The position numbers were made by a program, and so were the translations under genes. This document shows, piece after piece, positions 18,569-26,251 of a DNA stretch of 64,000 nucleotides (position 1 is its first letter; every line of letters begins with the position of its first letter). The DNA lies in the NCBI RefSeq assembly GCF_002211305.1, contig NZ_LOKW01000006.1, positions 124,001 through 188,000 on the forward strand, written 5' to 3'. The notes under the pieces are model-generated. The model was not told the origin of the DNA. It did no database searches and worked only from the letters and a program-made list of their open reading frames with translations. The stretch is from Rhizobium sp. R634 (GTDB taxonomy: Bacteria; Pseudomonadota; Alphaproteobacteria; Rhizobiales; Rhizobiaceae).

Positions 18569-18597
18569 AAACGCCCGCTGCGATGCAGCGGGCGTTT
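18565..18597 (-). terminator. Terminator of the second DUF1127 gene
   Basis: AAACGCCCGCTGC (18569-18581) pairs perfectly with 18585-18597 around a 3-nt loop. On the minus strand it is followed by TTTCTTTTG. It ends the transcript of DUF1127 copy 2 and the CCUCCC hairpin in its 3' UTR. Confidence 0.88.
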
Positions 18598-18608
18598 CGA
18601 TAAAGAAC

Positions 18609-18634
18609 AATTCTGCCTGGGAGGAAGCAGGTAT
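18609..18634 (-). ncRNA. 3'-UTR hairpin with UUCCUCCC loop after DUF1127 copy 2
   Basis: Between the DUF1127 stop and its terminator, the minus strand reads ACCTGCTTCCTCCCAGGCAG. CCTG pairs with CAGG and exposes CTTCCTCC. With the terminator this resembles a one-hairpin member of the CCUCCUCCC-loop (cuckoo) RNAs, which in Rhodobacter lie downstream of a DUF1127 gene. The stem is short, so confidence is moderate. Confidence 0.45.
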
Positions 18635-18643
18635 CGGCTTGAA

Positions 18644-18790
18644 TTAACGCGAAGAAGCTTCGCGGGCAACGCGATGGATGTCCGACCGGTCGATACCGAG
18701 GTCGTGCAATTCGCGGTTGGTCATGCGACCAAGTTCCGTGACGGTCTGACGATACTTGCGCCAGTTATTGAAAGAGCGAGTGATGTTCAT
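18644..18790 (-). CDS. Small DUF1127 protein (copy 2)
   Basis: This 48-residue paralogue of copy 1 reads MNITRSFNNWRKYRQTVTEL at its start and ends DIHRVAREASSR. It keeps the WxxYRQTVTELGRMTNxELxDLGIDRSDI core. It starts at CAT 18788-18790 behind GGAAAGGGG and is followed by a CCUCCC-loop hairpin and a perfect terminator. A CCUCCUCCC sRNA lies 405 bp upstream on the same strand, so the locus groups DUF1127 genes with this RNA class. Confidence 0.93.
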   Translation of the reverse strand: MNITRSFNNWRKYRQTVTELGRMTNRELHDLGIDRSDIHRVAREASSR

Positions 18791-19189
18791 GTTAGGCCCC
18801 TTTCCGAGGGTTCATCTGCCAGCAGCCACCCATCGGCGCTGACCTCTATTTGATGACTGGAATATATGTTGCGGCGCAAAAGAGGAAAACAGCCAAGTTT
18901 TCAGATCACCTATGCGACGTACGCATTGCTTTTCGAGGGTTTGACACGATCTCACCCATTTCTGGTCAACGATTAGGCAGAATGACTCTTTCGAGAAAGC
19001 TCTGCTTCGGTGCGCTGAAAGGGATGCCGTTGCCGCAGAACTGGCCGCTCCGGCTCGATACTTTCCGCTTAGGCGGAAGTTGGCGGCCGGCGTTCTTGTC
19101 GCCCGCCCCGCACGGTCTGGCGCCATAATCTGACGCTGCGATCTGCCTGGGACGAAGAATCGGGCTTGCTGCTGTTTCAGCTCAGCTTT
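18791..19189. other. Intergenic region upstream of DUF1127 copy 2
   Basis: This is about 400 bp without a gene I can support. The minus strand has TTTTCC-N17-TATATT near 18860-18890, a weak sigma-70-like promoter for DUF1127 copy 2. A 92-codon plus-strand frame at 18850-19128 has no ribosome site or family features. Confidence 0.4.
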
Positions 19190-19194
19190 TCCCA

Positions 19195-19384
19195 AATAAA
19201 ACGCCCGCCGGGGGAGGATCCGGCGGGCGCATTAAAGTGACTGGCAACTGGGAGGAGGAGTTGTTGCCAGTCTATCGCAGCGCGCTTGGGAGGAGGAGTG
19301 CGCGGCTGCGAATCTCGTCACGGAACAAGAGGTCCGCGGGCATCCGGCAAAACCGGGCCGGGGCGCCATCCCCGTGCTTCGATG
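19195..19384 (-). ncRNA. CCUCCUCCC-loop small RNA (cuckoo / alpha-r14-like family)
   Basis: On the minus strand three hairpins follow one another. Hairpin 1 (arms 19300-19310 and 19276-19285) and hairpin 2 (arms 19263-19271 and 19240-19248, 9 perfect pairs) both expose CTCCTCCTCCC. Hairpin 3 (19202-19211 with 19220-19229) has CCTCCC in its loop and runs into TTTTATTT, making the terminator. This is the layout of the cuckoo/CcsR RNAs and rhizobial alpha-r14 (NfeR1) RNAs, which use anti-Shine-Dalgarno loops to repress mRNAs. The 5' end near 19384 is set by a candidate promoter; the mature RNA may be only 19195-19315. Confidence 0.8.
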
Positions 19385-19390
19385 ACTCTT

Positions 19391-19424
19391 AAATAGTATG
19401 ACTAATGAGTCTTTTGCAGTGCAA
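19391..19424 (-). promoter_or_regulatory. Candidate promoter of the small RNA
   Basis: On the minus strand CTGCAA is followed after 17 nt by CTATTT. The -35 is embedded in TTGCACTGCA, exactly as in the DUF1127 copy 1 promoter (same 22-nt distance from TTGCAC to the -10). Confidence 0.5.
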
Positions 19425-19638
19425 TAAATTCATGAGGGGTATGCGTTGGGCGCATGCCTCTCCGAAGCTGCGCCTATATTAGCAATACTGGCGTTAGCGG
19501 CCGGTTAATGTTCACCCCAATTTAGACCAATGAGGATTTTGCATATTTGCCGCAGGGACATTGCGAAGCCTGATGCTGCGTCTATAACGATGGAAGCCAC
19601 GACGCCCTGGTAAGCGTCGCGGAAATGAGGGGTGAAAC

Positions 19639-20742
19639 ATGTATCGCCGCAGACTGCAGCGTGATCTCTCGCTCTGGGTGGGCAAGGGCCTGCTTGGAGA
19701 GCAAACGGCAGCCGCACTTCTCGCCGAATATGACAGCCGCCCGGCGAGCTTCAGTCTCGGCCGGGTCCTGATGGCGCTGGCGGCCGTTCTGCTTGCCGCC
19801 GCCGTCCTGCTGGTCGTGGCTTCCAACTGGGAGACCATCCCGCGTCTGGTGCGCGTCGGCGGCATCCTTGCGTTGATCTGGGCCGTGCACATCGCCGCCG
19901 CCTTGATGCTCGCCCGCGGCGCATCGGCAGCGGCGAGCGGCTTGCTGGTCATCGGCGCGATGAGCTTCGGCGGGGCAATTTCGCTGATTGGGCAGATGTA
20001 TCACCTTTCCGGCGACCAGCAGACGGTGATGTATTTCTGGTTCGCGATTGCTGCAGTCTCGGCGATCCTGTTTCGTTCGGGCGCGGTGGTCGTCGTTGCA
20101 GGCTTCCTCTCCTGGGCGTCCTTCGCCGTTTATCTCGAGGGTAACGACAATCATTGGATCGGGCTCGATCCCTGGATGGCGCCGGTCATGGCGGCGATCG
20201 TCATCGGGCTGGTACGTTACACCGGCGCCGAGCGTGCACGCCATCTGGCCTATCTGCTGCTGATCGGCTGGCTCGCCTGGCTCTATACTCTTCACGAGGA
20301 AATCACCGTGGCGCTCGCCTTCGCGATCGGCGGCATGGTGGGCGTCGTTCTGACGGCGGCGCCGATGACGCAGATCGCCTATCTCGTCAGAAGCGCCGGT
20401 GCGGCCCCGGCTTTCTACAGCTTCCTCGTCGCCGCGATCGGCTTTCTGTTGCTGCATATCGAAATCGAGAGCGGCTGGCGTCTGGCGGTGCTCGGTGTGG
20501 TGACGCTCGCCGCTTCCGTCCTGGCGATCGTCCTGCATGGCAGAGACAACGGCGCCGTCCGCTATCTCGCCTATGTGACCTTTGCAGCCGAGATGCTCTA
20601 TCTCGCCTCCGTCACCATCGGCTCGATCCTCGGCACGTCGAGCCTCTTCCTCTTCTCCGGCCTGGTGGTGGCGCTGGTCGCCTGGCTCGTCATCCGCCTC
20701 GAACGGCGCTTTTCCGCTCATGCACGGGAGGAGCGCGCATGA
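19639..20742 (+). CDS. DUF2157 integral membrane protein
   Basis: The 367-residue protein begins with a short basic soluble part (MYRRRLQRDLSLWVGKGLL) and continues with roughly ten hydrophobic segments. This is the DUF2157 family layout, including VVASNWETIPRLVRVGGIL and GQMYHLSGD. Function is unknown. Its stop overlaps the next start (ATGA), and that partner is a GDYXXLXY-domain protein, a pairing commonly seen for this family, so the two products probably act together in the membrane. Confidence 0.88.
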   Translation: MYRRRLQRDLSLWVGKGLLGEQTAAALLAEYDSRPASFSLGRVLMALAAVLLAAAVLLVVASNWETIPRLVRVGGILALIWAVHIAAALMLARGASAAASGLLVIGAMSFGGAISLIGQMYHLSGDQQTVMYFWFAIAAVSAILFRSGAVVVVAGFLSWASFAVYLEGNDNHWIGLDPWMAPVMAAIVIGLVRYTGAERARHLAYLLLIGWLAWLYTLHEEITVALAFAIGGMVGVVLTAAPMTQIAYLVRSAGAAPAFYSFLVAAIGFLLLHIEIESGWRLAVLGVVTLAASVLAIVLHGRDNGAVRYLAYVTFAAEMLYLASVTIGSILGTSSLFLFSGLVVALVAWLVIRLERRFSAHAREERA

Positions 20743-21329
20743 ACGCGTTCATGGCAAGGCTGCAGTCGGGTAGGGGCTATCTGATTTCGGCAATCGTGAT
20801 CGCCGGTCTGCAGACGCTGATCCTCGGCACGATCATTCAGAGCCGGGCTTCGATCCTCCGCGACGGCGCCGAGGTGCTCTTGAAGACGGCTCCCGTCGAT
20901 CCGCGCGATTTCCTGCGCGGCGATTATGTCGTCTTGAACTACGACATTTCCTCCGTGCCGGTGCAGACCATTGCCGGCGGCATTCCTGCCGAGCCCGGGG
21001 AGCGCACCTTGTGGGTGCGGCTGAAGAAGCGGCCGGACGGCTTCTGGACAATCGTCGAATCGTCCTTCCAGGCGCTGCCGCCGCAGCCGGAGACCGTGAT
21101 CCTGCGCAGCCAGCCTTTCTATAGCAGCGGACCGAGCGCCGTTGAAAACATCCGCGTCGAATACGGCATCGAGCGCTACTACGTTCCGGAAGGCGAGGGC
21201 AAGCCTATCGAAGAGGCGCGCAATGACGGCAGTGTCGCCATATCGGTGCGCGTCTCGCCATCGGGAAGCGCGCAGATCCGCAGCCTGCTCATCGATGGCA
21301 AGCCTGTTTACGAAGAGCCGCTTTATTGA
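20739..21329 (+). CDS. GDYXXLXY-domain protein
   Basis: The 196-residue protein has one N-terminal membrane helix (YLISAIVIAGLQTLILGTI) and then the motif DPRDFLRGDYVVLNYDIS, giving GDYxxLxY. The rest is a beta-rich periplasmic domain. It starts at ATG 20739 overlapping the DUF2157 stop. The domain is named for the motif and has no established activity. Long frames that extend upstream in this phase run antisense to sense within DUF2157 and were not used. Confidence 0.88.
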   Translation: MNAFMARLQSGRGYLISAIVIAGLQTLILGTIIQSRASILRDGAEVLLKTAPVDPRDFLRGDYVVLNYDISSVPVQTIAGGIPAEPGERTLWVRLKKRPDGFWTIVESSFQALPPQPETVILRSQPFYSSGPSAVENIRVEYGIERYYVPEGEGKPIEEARNDGSVAISVRVSPSGSAQIRSLLIDGKPVYEEPLY

Positions 21330-21374
21330 TCCCGGAAGGCTGCAGATCCGCTGTCATTTGCCGTTCATTTTTCC

Positions 21375-21403
21375 TTTGCCTCGACCAAATCGGGTGATAT
21401 AGA
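21375..21403 (+). promoter_or_regulatory. Candidate promoter of tRNA-Leu
   Basis: TTTGCC and TATAGA are separated by 17 bp, about 55 bp before the tRNA 5' end. Similarity to the rhizobial sigma-70 consensus is partial. Confidence 0.4.
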
Positions 21404-21458
21404 GACGCCGCGCTCCGGAAGGCCTCATGCGCAGGCATAGGCATGCGGTTCTGTGAAC

Positions 21459-21543
<85 letters not shown>

Positions 21544-21723
21544 GGCTGTATGCAGGGGGAGACTAAGAATTTAGTTCCCTGATACCCGGAAGCGAGTGCC
21601 GTTCCCCCTTGGGTGGAATGATGCAGGAATTGGGAAAAGCCACGCGCGGCACGCTGCCGGCGTCGTGCTCATAGAAACGAACGGCGTCTGGGCACGGCCG
21701 CCACGACATGAAGGTAGGAAGAC

Positions 21724-23211
21724 ATGCAGGTTATCGAAACGCTCGCTCAAGGGCTGAAGCGCGAAATCAAGGTCGTTATCCCGGCCAAGGACATGGAAGA
21801 CAAGATGAATGAGCGTCTTGCCGATGTGAAGGACAAGATCCGCATCAACGGCTTCCGTCCGGGCAAGGTCCCCGCTGCTCACCTGAAGAAGGTCTATGGC
21901 AAGTCGATCATGGCCGAGCTCGTCAACGAGATCGTCCGCGAACAGCCGGCCGCCATCCTGTCCAGCCGCGGCGAAAAGTCGGCCACCCAGCCGGAAATCG
22001 CCATGACCGAGGACAAGGACGAAGCCGACAAGATCCTCGCCGCCGAGCAGGATTTCGAATTCACGCTCTCCTACGAAGTGCTGCCGCCGATCGAACTGAA
22101 GTCCGTCAAGGGCGTCAAGGTCACGCGCGAAGTCATCGACATCTCGGATGACGAAGTCAACGAGCAGGTCCTCAAGGTCGCCGAAAGCGCCCGCTCTTAC
22201 GAAAGCAAGACCGGCAAGGCTGCCAATGGCGACCGCATCACCATGGATTACGTCGGCAAGGTCGACGGCGAAGCCTTCGAAGGCGGCACCGATCAGGGCG
22301 CCGAGCTGGTGATCGGTTCCGGCCGCTTCATCCCGGGCTTCGAAGACCAGCTCGTCGGCGTCAAGGCCGGCGAAGAGAAGACCATCACCGTAACCTTCCC
22401 GGCTGATTATCCGGCCAAGAACCTCGCCGGCAAGGAAGCGACCTTCGACATCACGGTCAAGGACGTCGCAGCGCCTGGCAAGGTTGAGATCAACGACGAA
22501 CTCGCTTCCAAGCTCGGCATCGAATCCGCCGATCGCCTGAAGGAGATCGTCCGCGGCCAGATCGAATCGCAGTACGGCTCGCTGACCCGCCAGAAGCTCA
22601 AGCGTCAGATCCTCGACCAGCTCGACGAAATGTACAAGTTCGAGACCCCGGCTTCGCTCGTCGACGCCGAGTACAACGGCATCTGGAGCCAGGTGAACAA
22701 CGACCTCGCTCAATCAGGCAAGACCTTCGAAGACGAAGACACGACCGAAGAGAAGGCACGCGAGGAATACAAGACGCTCGCCGAGCGTCGCGTTCGCCTC
22801 GGCCTCGTTCTCTCCGAAATCGGCGAAAAGGCCGGCGTCGAAGTGACCGAAGACGAGATGCAGCGCGCCATCTACGATCAGCTGCGCCAGTATCCGGGCC
22901 AGGAAAAGCAGATCCTCGAATTCTTCCGCAGCCAGCCGGGCGCCGCCGCTTCGATCCGCGCGCCGATCTTCGAAGAGAAGGTCATCGACCATCTGCTGAC
23001 CGAGATCGACGTCACCGACAAGAAGGTGACGAAGGAAGAGCTGCTCGCCGATGAAGAAGGCGAAGCCAAGGCCGAGACCAAGAAGGCCGCTCCGAAGAAG
23101 AAGGCTGCCGCCAAGACCGAAGCTGTCGACGCTGGCGAAGGCGAGGAAGCCGCCGCCCCGAAGAAGAAGGCTGCTCCCAAGAAGAAGGCAGCCGACGAAA
23201 GCGCCGAATAA
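21724..23211 (+). CDS. tig: Trigger factor (ribosome-associated chaperone)
   Basis: Trigger factor binds nascent chains at the ribosome exit. The ribosome-docking signature NGFRPGKVP is near residue 40. The PPIase domain begins around [21 protein letters not shown], and the helical chaperone domain follows. The 495-residue chain is longer than E. coli Tig because of a C-terminal Lys/Ala/Glu tail with repeated [12 protein letters not shown] units, as in related rhizobia. ATG 21724 is behind GTAGGAAG. A terminator follows. Confidence 0.96.
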   Translation: MQVIETLAQGLKREIKVVIPAKDMEDKMNERLADVKDKIRINGFRPGKVPAAHLKKVYGKSIMAELVNEIVREQPAAILSSRGEKSATQPEIAMTEDKDEADKILAAEQDFEFTLSYEVLPPIELKSVKGVKVTREVIDISDDEVNEQVLKVAESARSYESKTGKAANGDRITMDYVGKVDGEAFEGGTDQGAELVIGSGRFIPGFEDQLVGVKAGEEKTITVTFPADYPAKNLAGKEATFDITVKDVAAPGKVEINDELASKLGIESADRLKEIVRGQIESQYGSLTRQKLKRQILDQLDEMYKFETPASLVDAEYNGIWSQVNNDLAQSGKTFEDEDTTEEKAREEYKTLAERRVRLGLVLSEIGEKAGVEVTEDEMQRAIYDQLRQYPGQEKQILEFFRSQPGAAASIRAPIFEEKVIDHLLTEIDVTDKKVTKEELLADEEGEAKAETKKAAPKKKAAAKTEAVDAGEGEEAAAPKKKAAPKKKAADESAE

Positions 23212-23234
23212 TCTCTTCCCGGTTCTGAAGTTTG

Positions 23235-23269
23235 AAAGGCCCCGCCATCGCGCGGGGCCTTTTCTTTTT
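23235..23269 (+). terminator. Terminator of tig
   Basis: AAAGGCCCCGC (23235-23245) pairs with GCGGGGCCTTT (23252-23262), followed by TCTTTTT. Confidence 0.9.
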
Positions 23270-23375
23270 CGGGTCATCTCGACGGTTCATAGTGTTGTCT
23301 TCATCAGCGGCAACAAATAGTTGCAATAGACTATCATTCGATGCAGATTTTGCTGGTGGCCGGAGGGACCAGAAA

Positions 23376-23798
23376 ATGACTGCAAAGCACGACATGAAAA
23401 AGCTGGTGGAAGAAATCTATGCTGTGCGTGATCGGGGCGATGTCGAGGGCACGCTGGCGTTGATCGGCAAGGATTGCACCTTCCGAATGGCCGGCAATAC
23501 GCGGCTGGCGCCTCTTTCGACGGAAGCAGGCGGACAGGCCTTTCGGCAAGTGATAGAGCAGCTCATCACTGTGTGGGATCTATCCAAAATCAAGACCGTC
23601 GGCATCTATGTGGACGAGGACGAGCATATGGTCTTCGCTCATCGCGAAGGTGAAGTCAGGCACATCCCTTCGGGCGTATGCTTCCATACGGAGTTCGTCG
23701 ACAAAATCCATTTCAAGGATGGAAAACCGGTCAAGATCGTCGAATTCGTCGACACGCTGCAAGTGGCTGAGACGACCCGGATAATCCAGGTCGCTTAA
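23376..23798 (+). CDS. SnoaL-like / nuclear transport factor 2-fold protein
   Basis: The 140-residue protein has the cone-shaped NTF2-like layout: N-terminal helices (MKKLVEEIYAVRDRGDVEG) and then DCTFRMAGNTRLAPLS, ending with HFKDGKPVKIVEFVDT. Many such proteins are isomerases, cyclases or stress-related binding proteins; the substrate cannot be told from sequence. ATG 23376 has GGAGGGACC upstream. The longer in-frame version reaches into the tig terminator and was rejected. Confidence 0.75.
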   Translation: MTAKHDMKKLVEEIYAVRDRGDVEGTLALIGKDCTFRMAGNTRLAPLSTEAGGQAFRQVIEQLITVWDLSKIKTVGIYVDEDEHMVFAHREGEVRHIPSGVCFHTEFVDKIHFKDGKPVKIVEFVDTLQVAETTRIIQVA

Positions 23799-23853
23799 AC
23801 CACCTTCAAAGTCGGAGCCGCCAGAGCCGAGGCGCTTTAGTGGGAACAGCGGC

Positions 23854-25623
23854 TCAATGCCGTGTCAGCGCCGCGACTTTCCTGACATGGCTCACGGCCG
23901 CGGTTCCACCTGAGGTCTTGGTGAAGAGGCTGAGCGTTTCTTCCTCGTCGTCCGCAACGGGTGTCAGAGCCTGATCCATATAGGTCTTCGACTTGGCATC
24001 CCGAGAAATCCGGACGGCCGAAATCGTCAGGCCGATGATCGTGGCGGCGAGCGAAGCATGTTTTCTGAATGTTTCCCAGGCAAAGCGCGGCCAGAACACC
24101 AGCGGATGTTCGCGCGGCAGTTCCGGGCGTCGCTCGGCCGGCGTCTTTAGGCGCAGGAGGCCGCTCTGCAGCGGATGCACGTTTTCCAGCGGCACGGTGG
24201 TGGCGAAGGAGACGAGAACCTTGACGAGCCTTGCCAGCGGCACCCCGGTCGCGACGGCCCGGCGCAGCAGCGTCTTCATATGGTCAGGCGAATAATAGAG
24301 CGACCAGGCCTCGTGGTAGATGTCTTCCCACTCCTGCTTGCTCATCTTGGGATGCGCGGTGCAGACGTGCTCGACGTCATAGATATTGAGATCGGCATCC
24401 ATCTCGACGCCCTTCTTCCAGAGAACCTGATGGTCCTCGGAGCCTGGCAGCGGCGTCAGGATGAAGAATTCGATCACGTCGAGCGGCAACTCTTCCTGGA
24501 TAATCGCGATGTCGCGGCGGATCGATTCCGGTGTGTCGGCGGGGAAGCCCAGGATATAGCCGGCCAGTGTCATGATGCCCTGCGCCTTCCAGGCGAGCAG
24601 CATCTTGCGGTATTCGGTGATCTTGTTCTGGTTCTTCTTGGCGGCCGTCAGATTGTCGGGATTGACGTTTTCGAGGCCGATGAAGACGCGGGTGACGCCG
24701 GCCCGCTTGGATTTCTCAATGAAATTGGGGATCTTGTGGCAGAGCGTATCGACCTGGATCATCAGGCCGAGCGGAATGCCGTCGCGCTCCTTGAGCTCGA
24801 TCAGCCGGTCGAAGATCGCTTCCCAATCCTTGTTGCGGGCGAAATTGTCGTCGGTGATGAAGAATTTATGGATGCCCTGCGCCCAGTTCATCCGCACCAG
24901 CTTTTCGACGTCGTCGGCCGAACGGAATCGCGACTTGCGTCCCTGCACGTTGATGATGGTGCAGAACGAACACTGGTACGGACAGCCGCGCCCGGCATCG
25001 AAGCTGGTGCTGAGGCCGAGCGTGCGTTGGATATTGTCCTTGGGCAGGAAGGGAACCGGCGTGCCGCCGATGCCGGGAAGGTCGTTCATGAAATTATAGA
25101 GCGGCTTCAGCTCGCCGCTAGCGGCGTCACGCAGCACCATCTCCAGCCGCCCCTCGGCCTCGCCGGCGAACATCGAGACGCCCATCTCGCGGCAGGCGTC
25201 GAGCCCGACCGCCTCGCCGTCGAGCATCGACAGGCAGCCGGAAACATGGAATCCCCCCATCGAGACCGGCAGGCCGGCATTGCGGAAGGGCCGGGCGATA
25301 TCGAGCGCGCGCGGATATTGGTTCGACTGGACGCCGACCAGCGCCACCATGCCGAAATTGCCGTGACGTTTGAACTGGGCGAGCAACCGGGCGAAATCGA
25401 TCCTCGTGTTGGTCTCGTCGATCACGGTGATGTCGATGTCGGTATCGGGACCGAGCACTTTGCGCTCAGCGCATTCGGCGGCGATGCCGTAGAGAGCCGC
25501 GAGCGAATTGGACGGGATCATCGCCCGCCACCAGCGGATGACGTAACCGTCATCGTCGTAGTGAGACGGCTTGATCAGGATGAGCTGAAAACGTCGGCGT
25601 GCTGACTCCAGGACCTGGGACAA
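23854..25623 (-). CDS. B12-binding-domain radical SAM protein
   Basis: The 589-residue protein has an N-terminal Rossmann-like B12-binding-type domain (VALVGVQSNQYPRALDIA, SMGGFHVSG) and a radical SAM domain with DAGRGCPYQCSFCTIINVQG. The cluster ligands are in CPYQCSFC (CxxxCxxC). The B12 His-motif DxHxxG is not seen, so cobalamin may not be bound. A C-terminal region contains a hydrophobic stretch (HASLAATIIGLTISAVRIS). The class includes BchE/HpnJ-like and methyltransferase enzymes; the substrate is unknown. Start TTG 25623 is tentative, as no ATG lies near. Confidence 0.85.
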   Translation of the reverse strand: MSQVLESARRRFQLILIKPSHYDDDGYVIRWWRAMIPSNSLAALYGIAAECAERKVLGPDTDIDITVIDETNTRIDFARLLAQFKRHGNFGMVALVGVQSNQYPRALDIARPFRNAGLPVSMGGFHVSGCLSMLDGEAVGLDACREMGVSMFAGEAEGRLEMVLRDAASGELKPLYNFMNDLPGIGGTPVPFLPKDNIQRTLGLSTSFDAGRGCPYQCSFCTIINVQGRKSRFRSADDVEKLVRMNWAQGIHKFFITDDNFARNKDWEAIFDRLIELKERDGIPLGLMIQVDTLCHKIPNFIEKSKRAGVTRVFIGLENVNPDNLTAAKKNQNKITEYRKMLLAWKAQGIMTLAGYILGFPADTPESIRRDIAIIQEELPLDVIEFFILTPLPGSEDHQVLWKKGVEMDADLNIYDVEHVCTAHPKMSKQEWEDIYHEAWSLYYSPDHMKTLLRRAVATGVPLARLVKVLVSFATTVPLENVHPLQSGLLRLKTPAERRPELPREHPLVFWPRFAWETFRKHASLAATIIGLTISAVRISRDAKSKTYMDQALTPVADDEEETLSLFTKTSGGTAAVSHVRKVAALTRH

Positions 25624-25781
25624 GAGTATCTATCTTTCTCTAAAAGCCGCTGCCCGGAGACAACACGGATCTGAAGGCGAAAATCAGGCACGGCGTATCG
25701 ATGTCGTTTGGAGATATAAAGGCGAAGGCATAAGCGTCGCCGCATGCAACCAGTTTCGTGCGGCGCACAATTCTTAATATA

Positions 25782-26120
25782 CTACATAATATCGAGCAGC
25801 AATGCGCGGTGGTCGGAGACCTCGGGCGCTTCGACCACCTCGAACCTGGCAACCTTCACCTCCGGCGTGACCAGCATATAGTCGGCAAAGCGACCTGCTT
25901 TTGCGTAGTAAGAGGTCCGCGTGTCGACAAGGCCGTTTCCGGTGACAAGATCGGAAAGCCCGAGCCTGCCGAGGGCAGCAAAGGTCGCGCTCTCAGGCAG
26001 CACGTTGAAATCCCCGCAGACCACAAGTCCCTCGCTGCCCGGCCAGACCCGTTCGATGAGGCTGACCAGTGCTTCAGCTTGTTCTTGGCGCGCCGCCGTA
26101 TCGGTCGACCCGGCGAGGTC
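25782..26120 (-). pseudogene. 3' fragment of an endonuclease/exonuclease/phosphatase-family gene
   Basis: About 113 codons encode the C-terminal half of an EEP-family enzyme. GLVVCGDFNVLPES carries the Asp/Asn pair, RFADYMLVTPEV follows, and VSDHRALLLDIM is the terminal catalytic SDH motif. No N-terminal half with the catalytic Glu precedes it. A matching N-terminal half lies on the opposite strand at 29255-29757. The junction region (DLAGSTD here, DPAGKGD there) is homologous but not identical in DNA, so the pieces seem to come from diverged alleles. The preceding 26 codons are not EEP-like. Confidence 0.75.
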
Positions 26121-26251
26121 GCAAGATTGCACTCGAGGCGAGCGAAGATTGCGCAAGGCTGGAGTTGACAGCAGTCGGTGGTGCGCGATTGTATGCAATC
26201 TGCGCCCATTCGCTGCACAATGCCGTTGGGGATACCAAGAAGATAAAGCAC

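Noticed and set aside
18850..19128. 92-codon plus-strand frame upstream of the sRNA
   Set aside because: No ribosome site, odd composition, and no family features. The region is more likely regulatory.
19195..19372. 45-codon frame reading through the sRNA hairpins
   Set aside because: The ATG sits directly behind GGGG without proper spacing. The repeated hairpin loops explain the sequence better.
23232..23375. N-terminal extension of the SnoaL-like gene to 23232
   Set aside because: The extension overlaps the tig terminator, and the residues are not protein-like. ATG 23376 has a good ribosome site.
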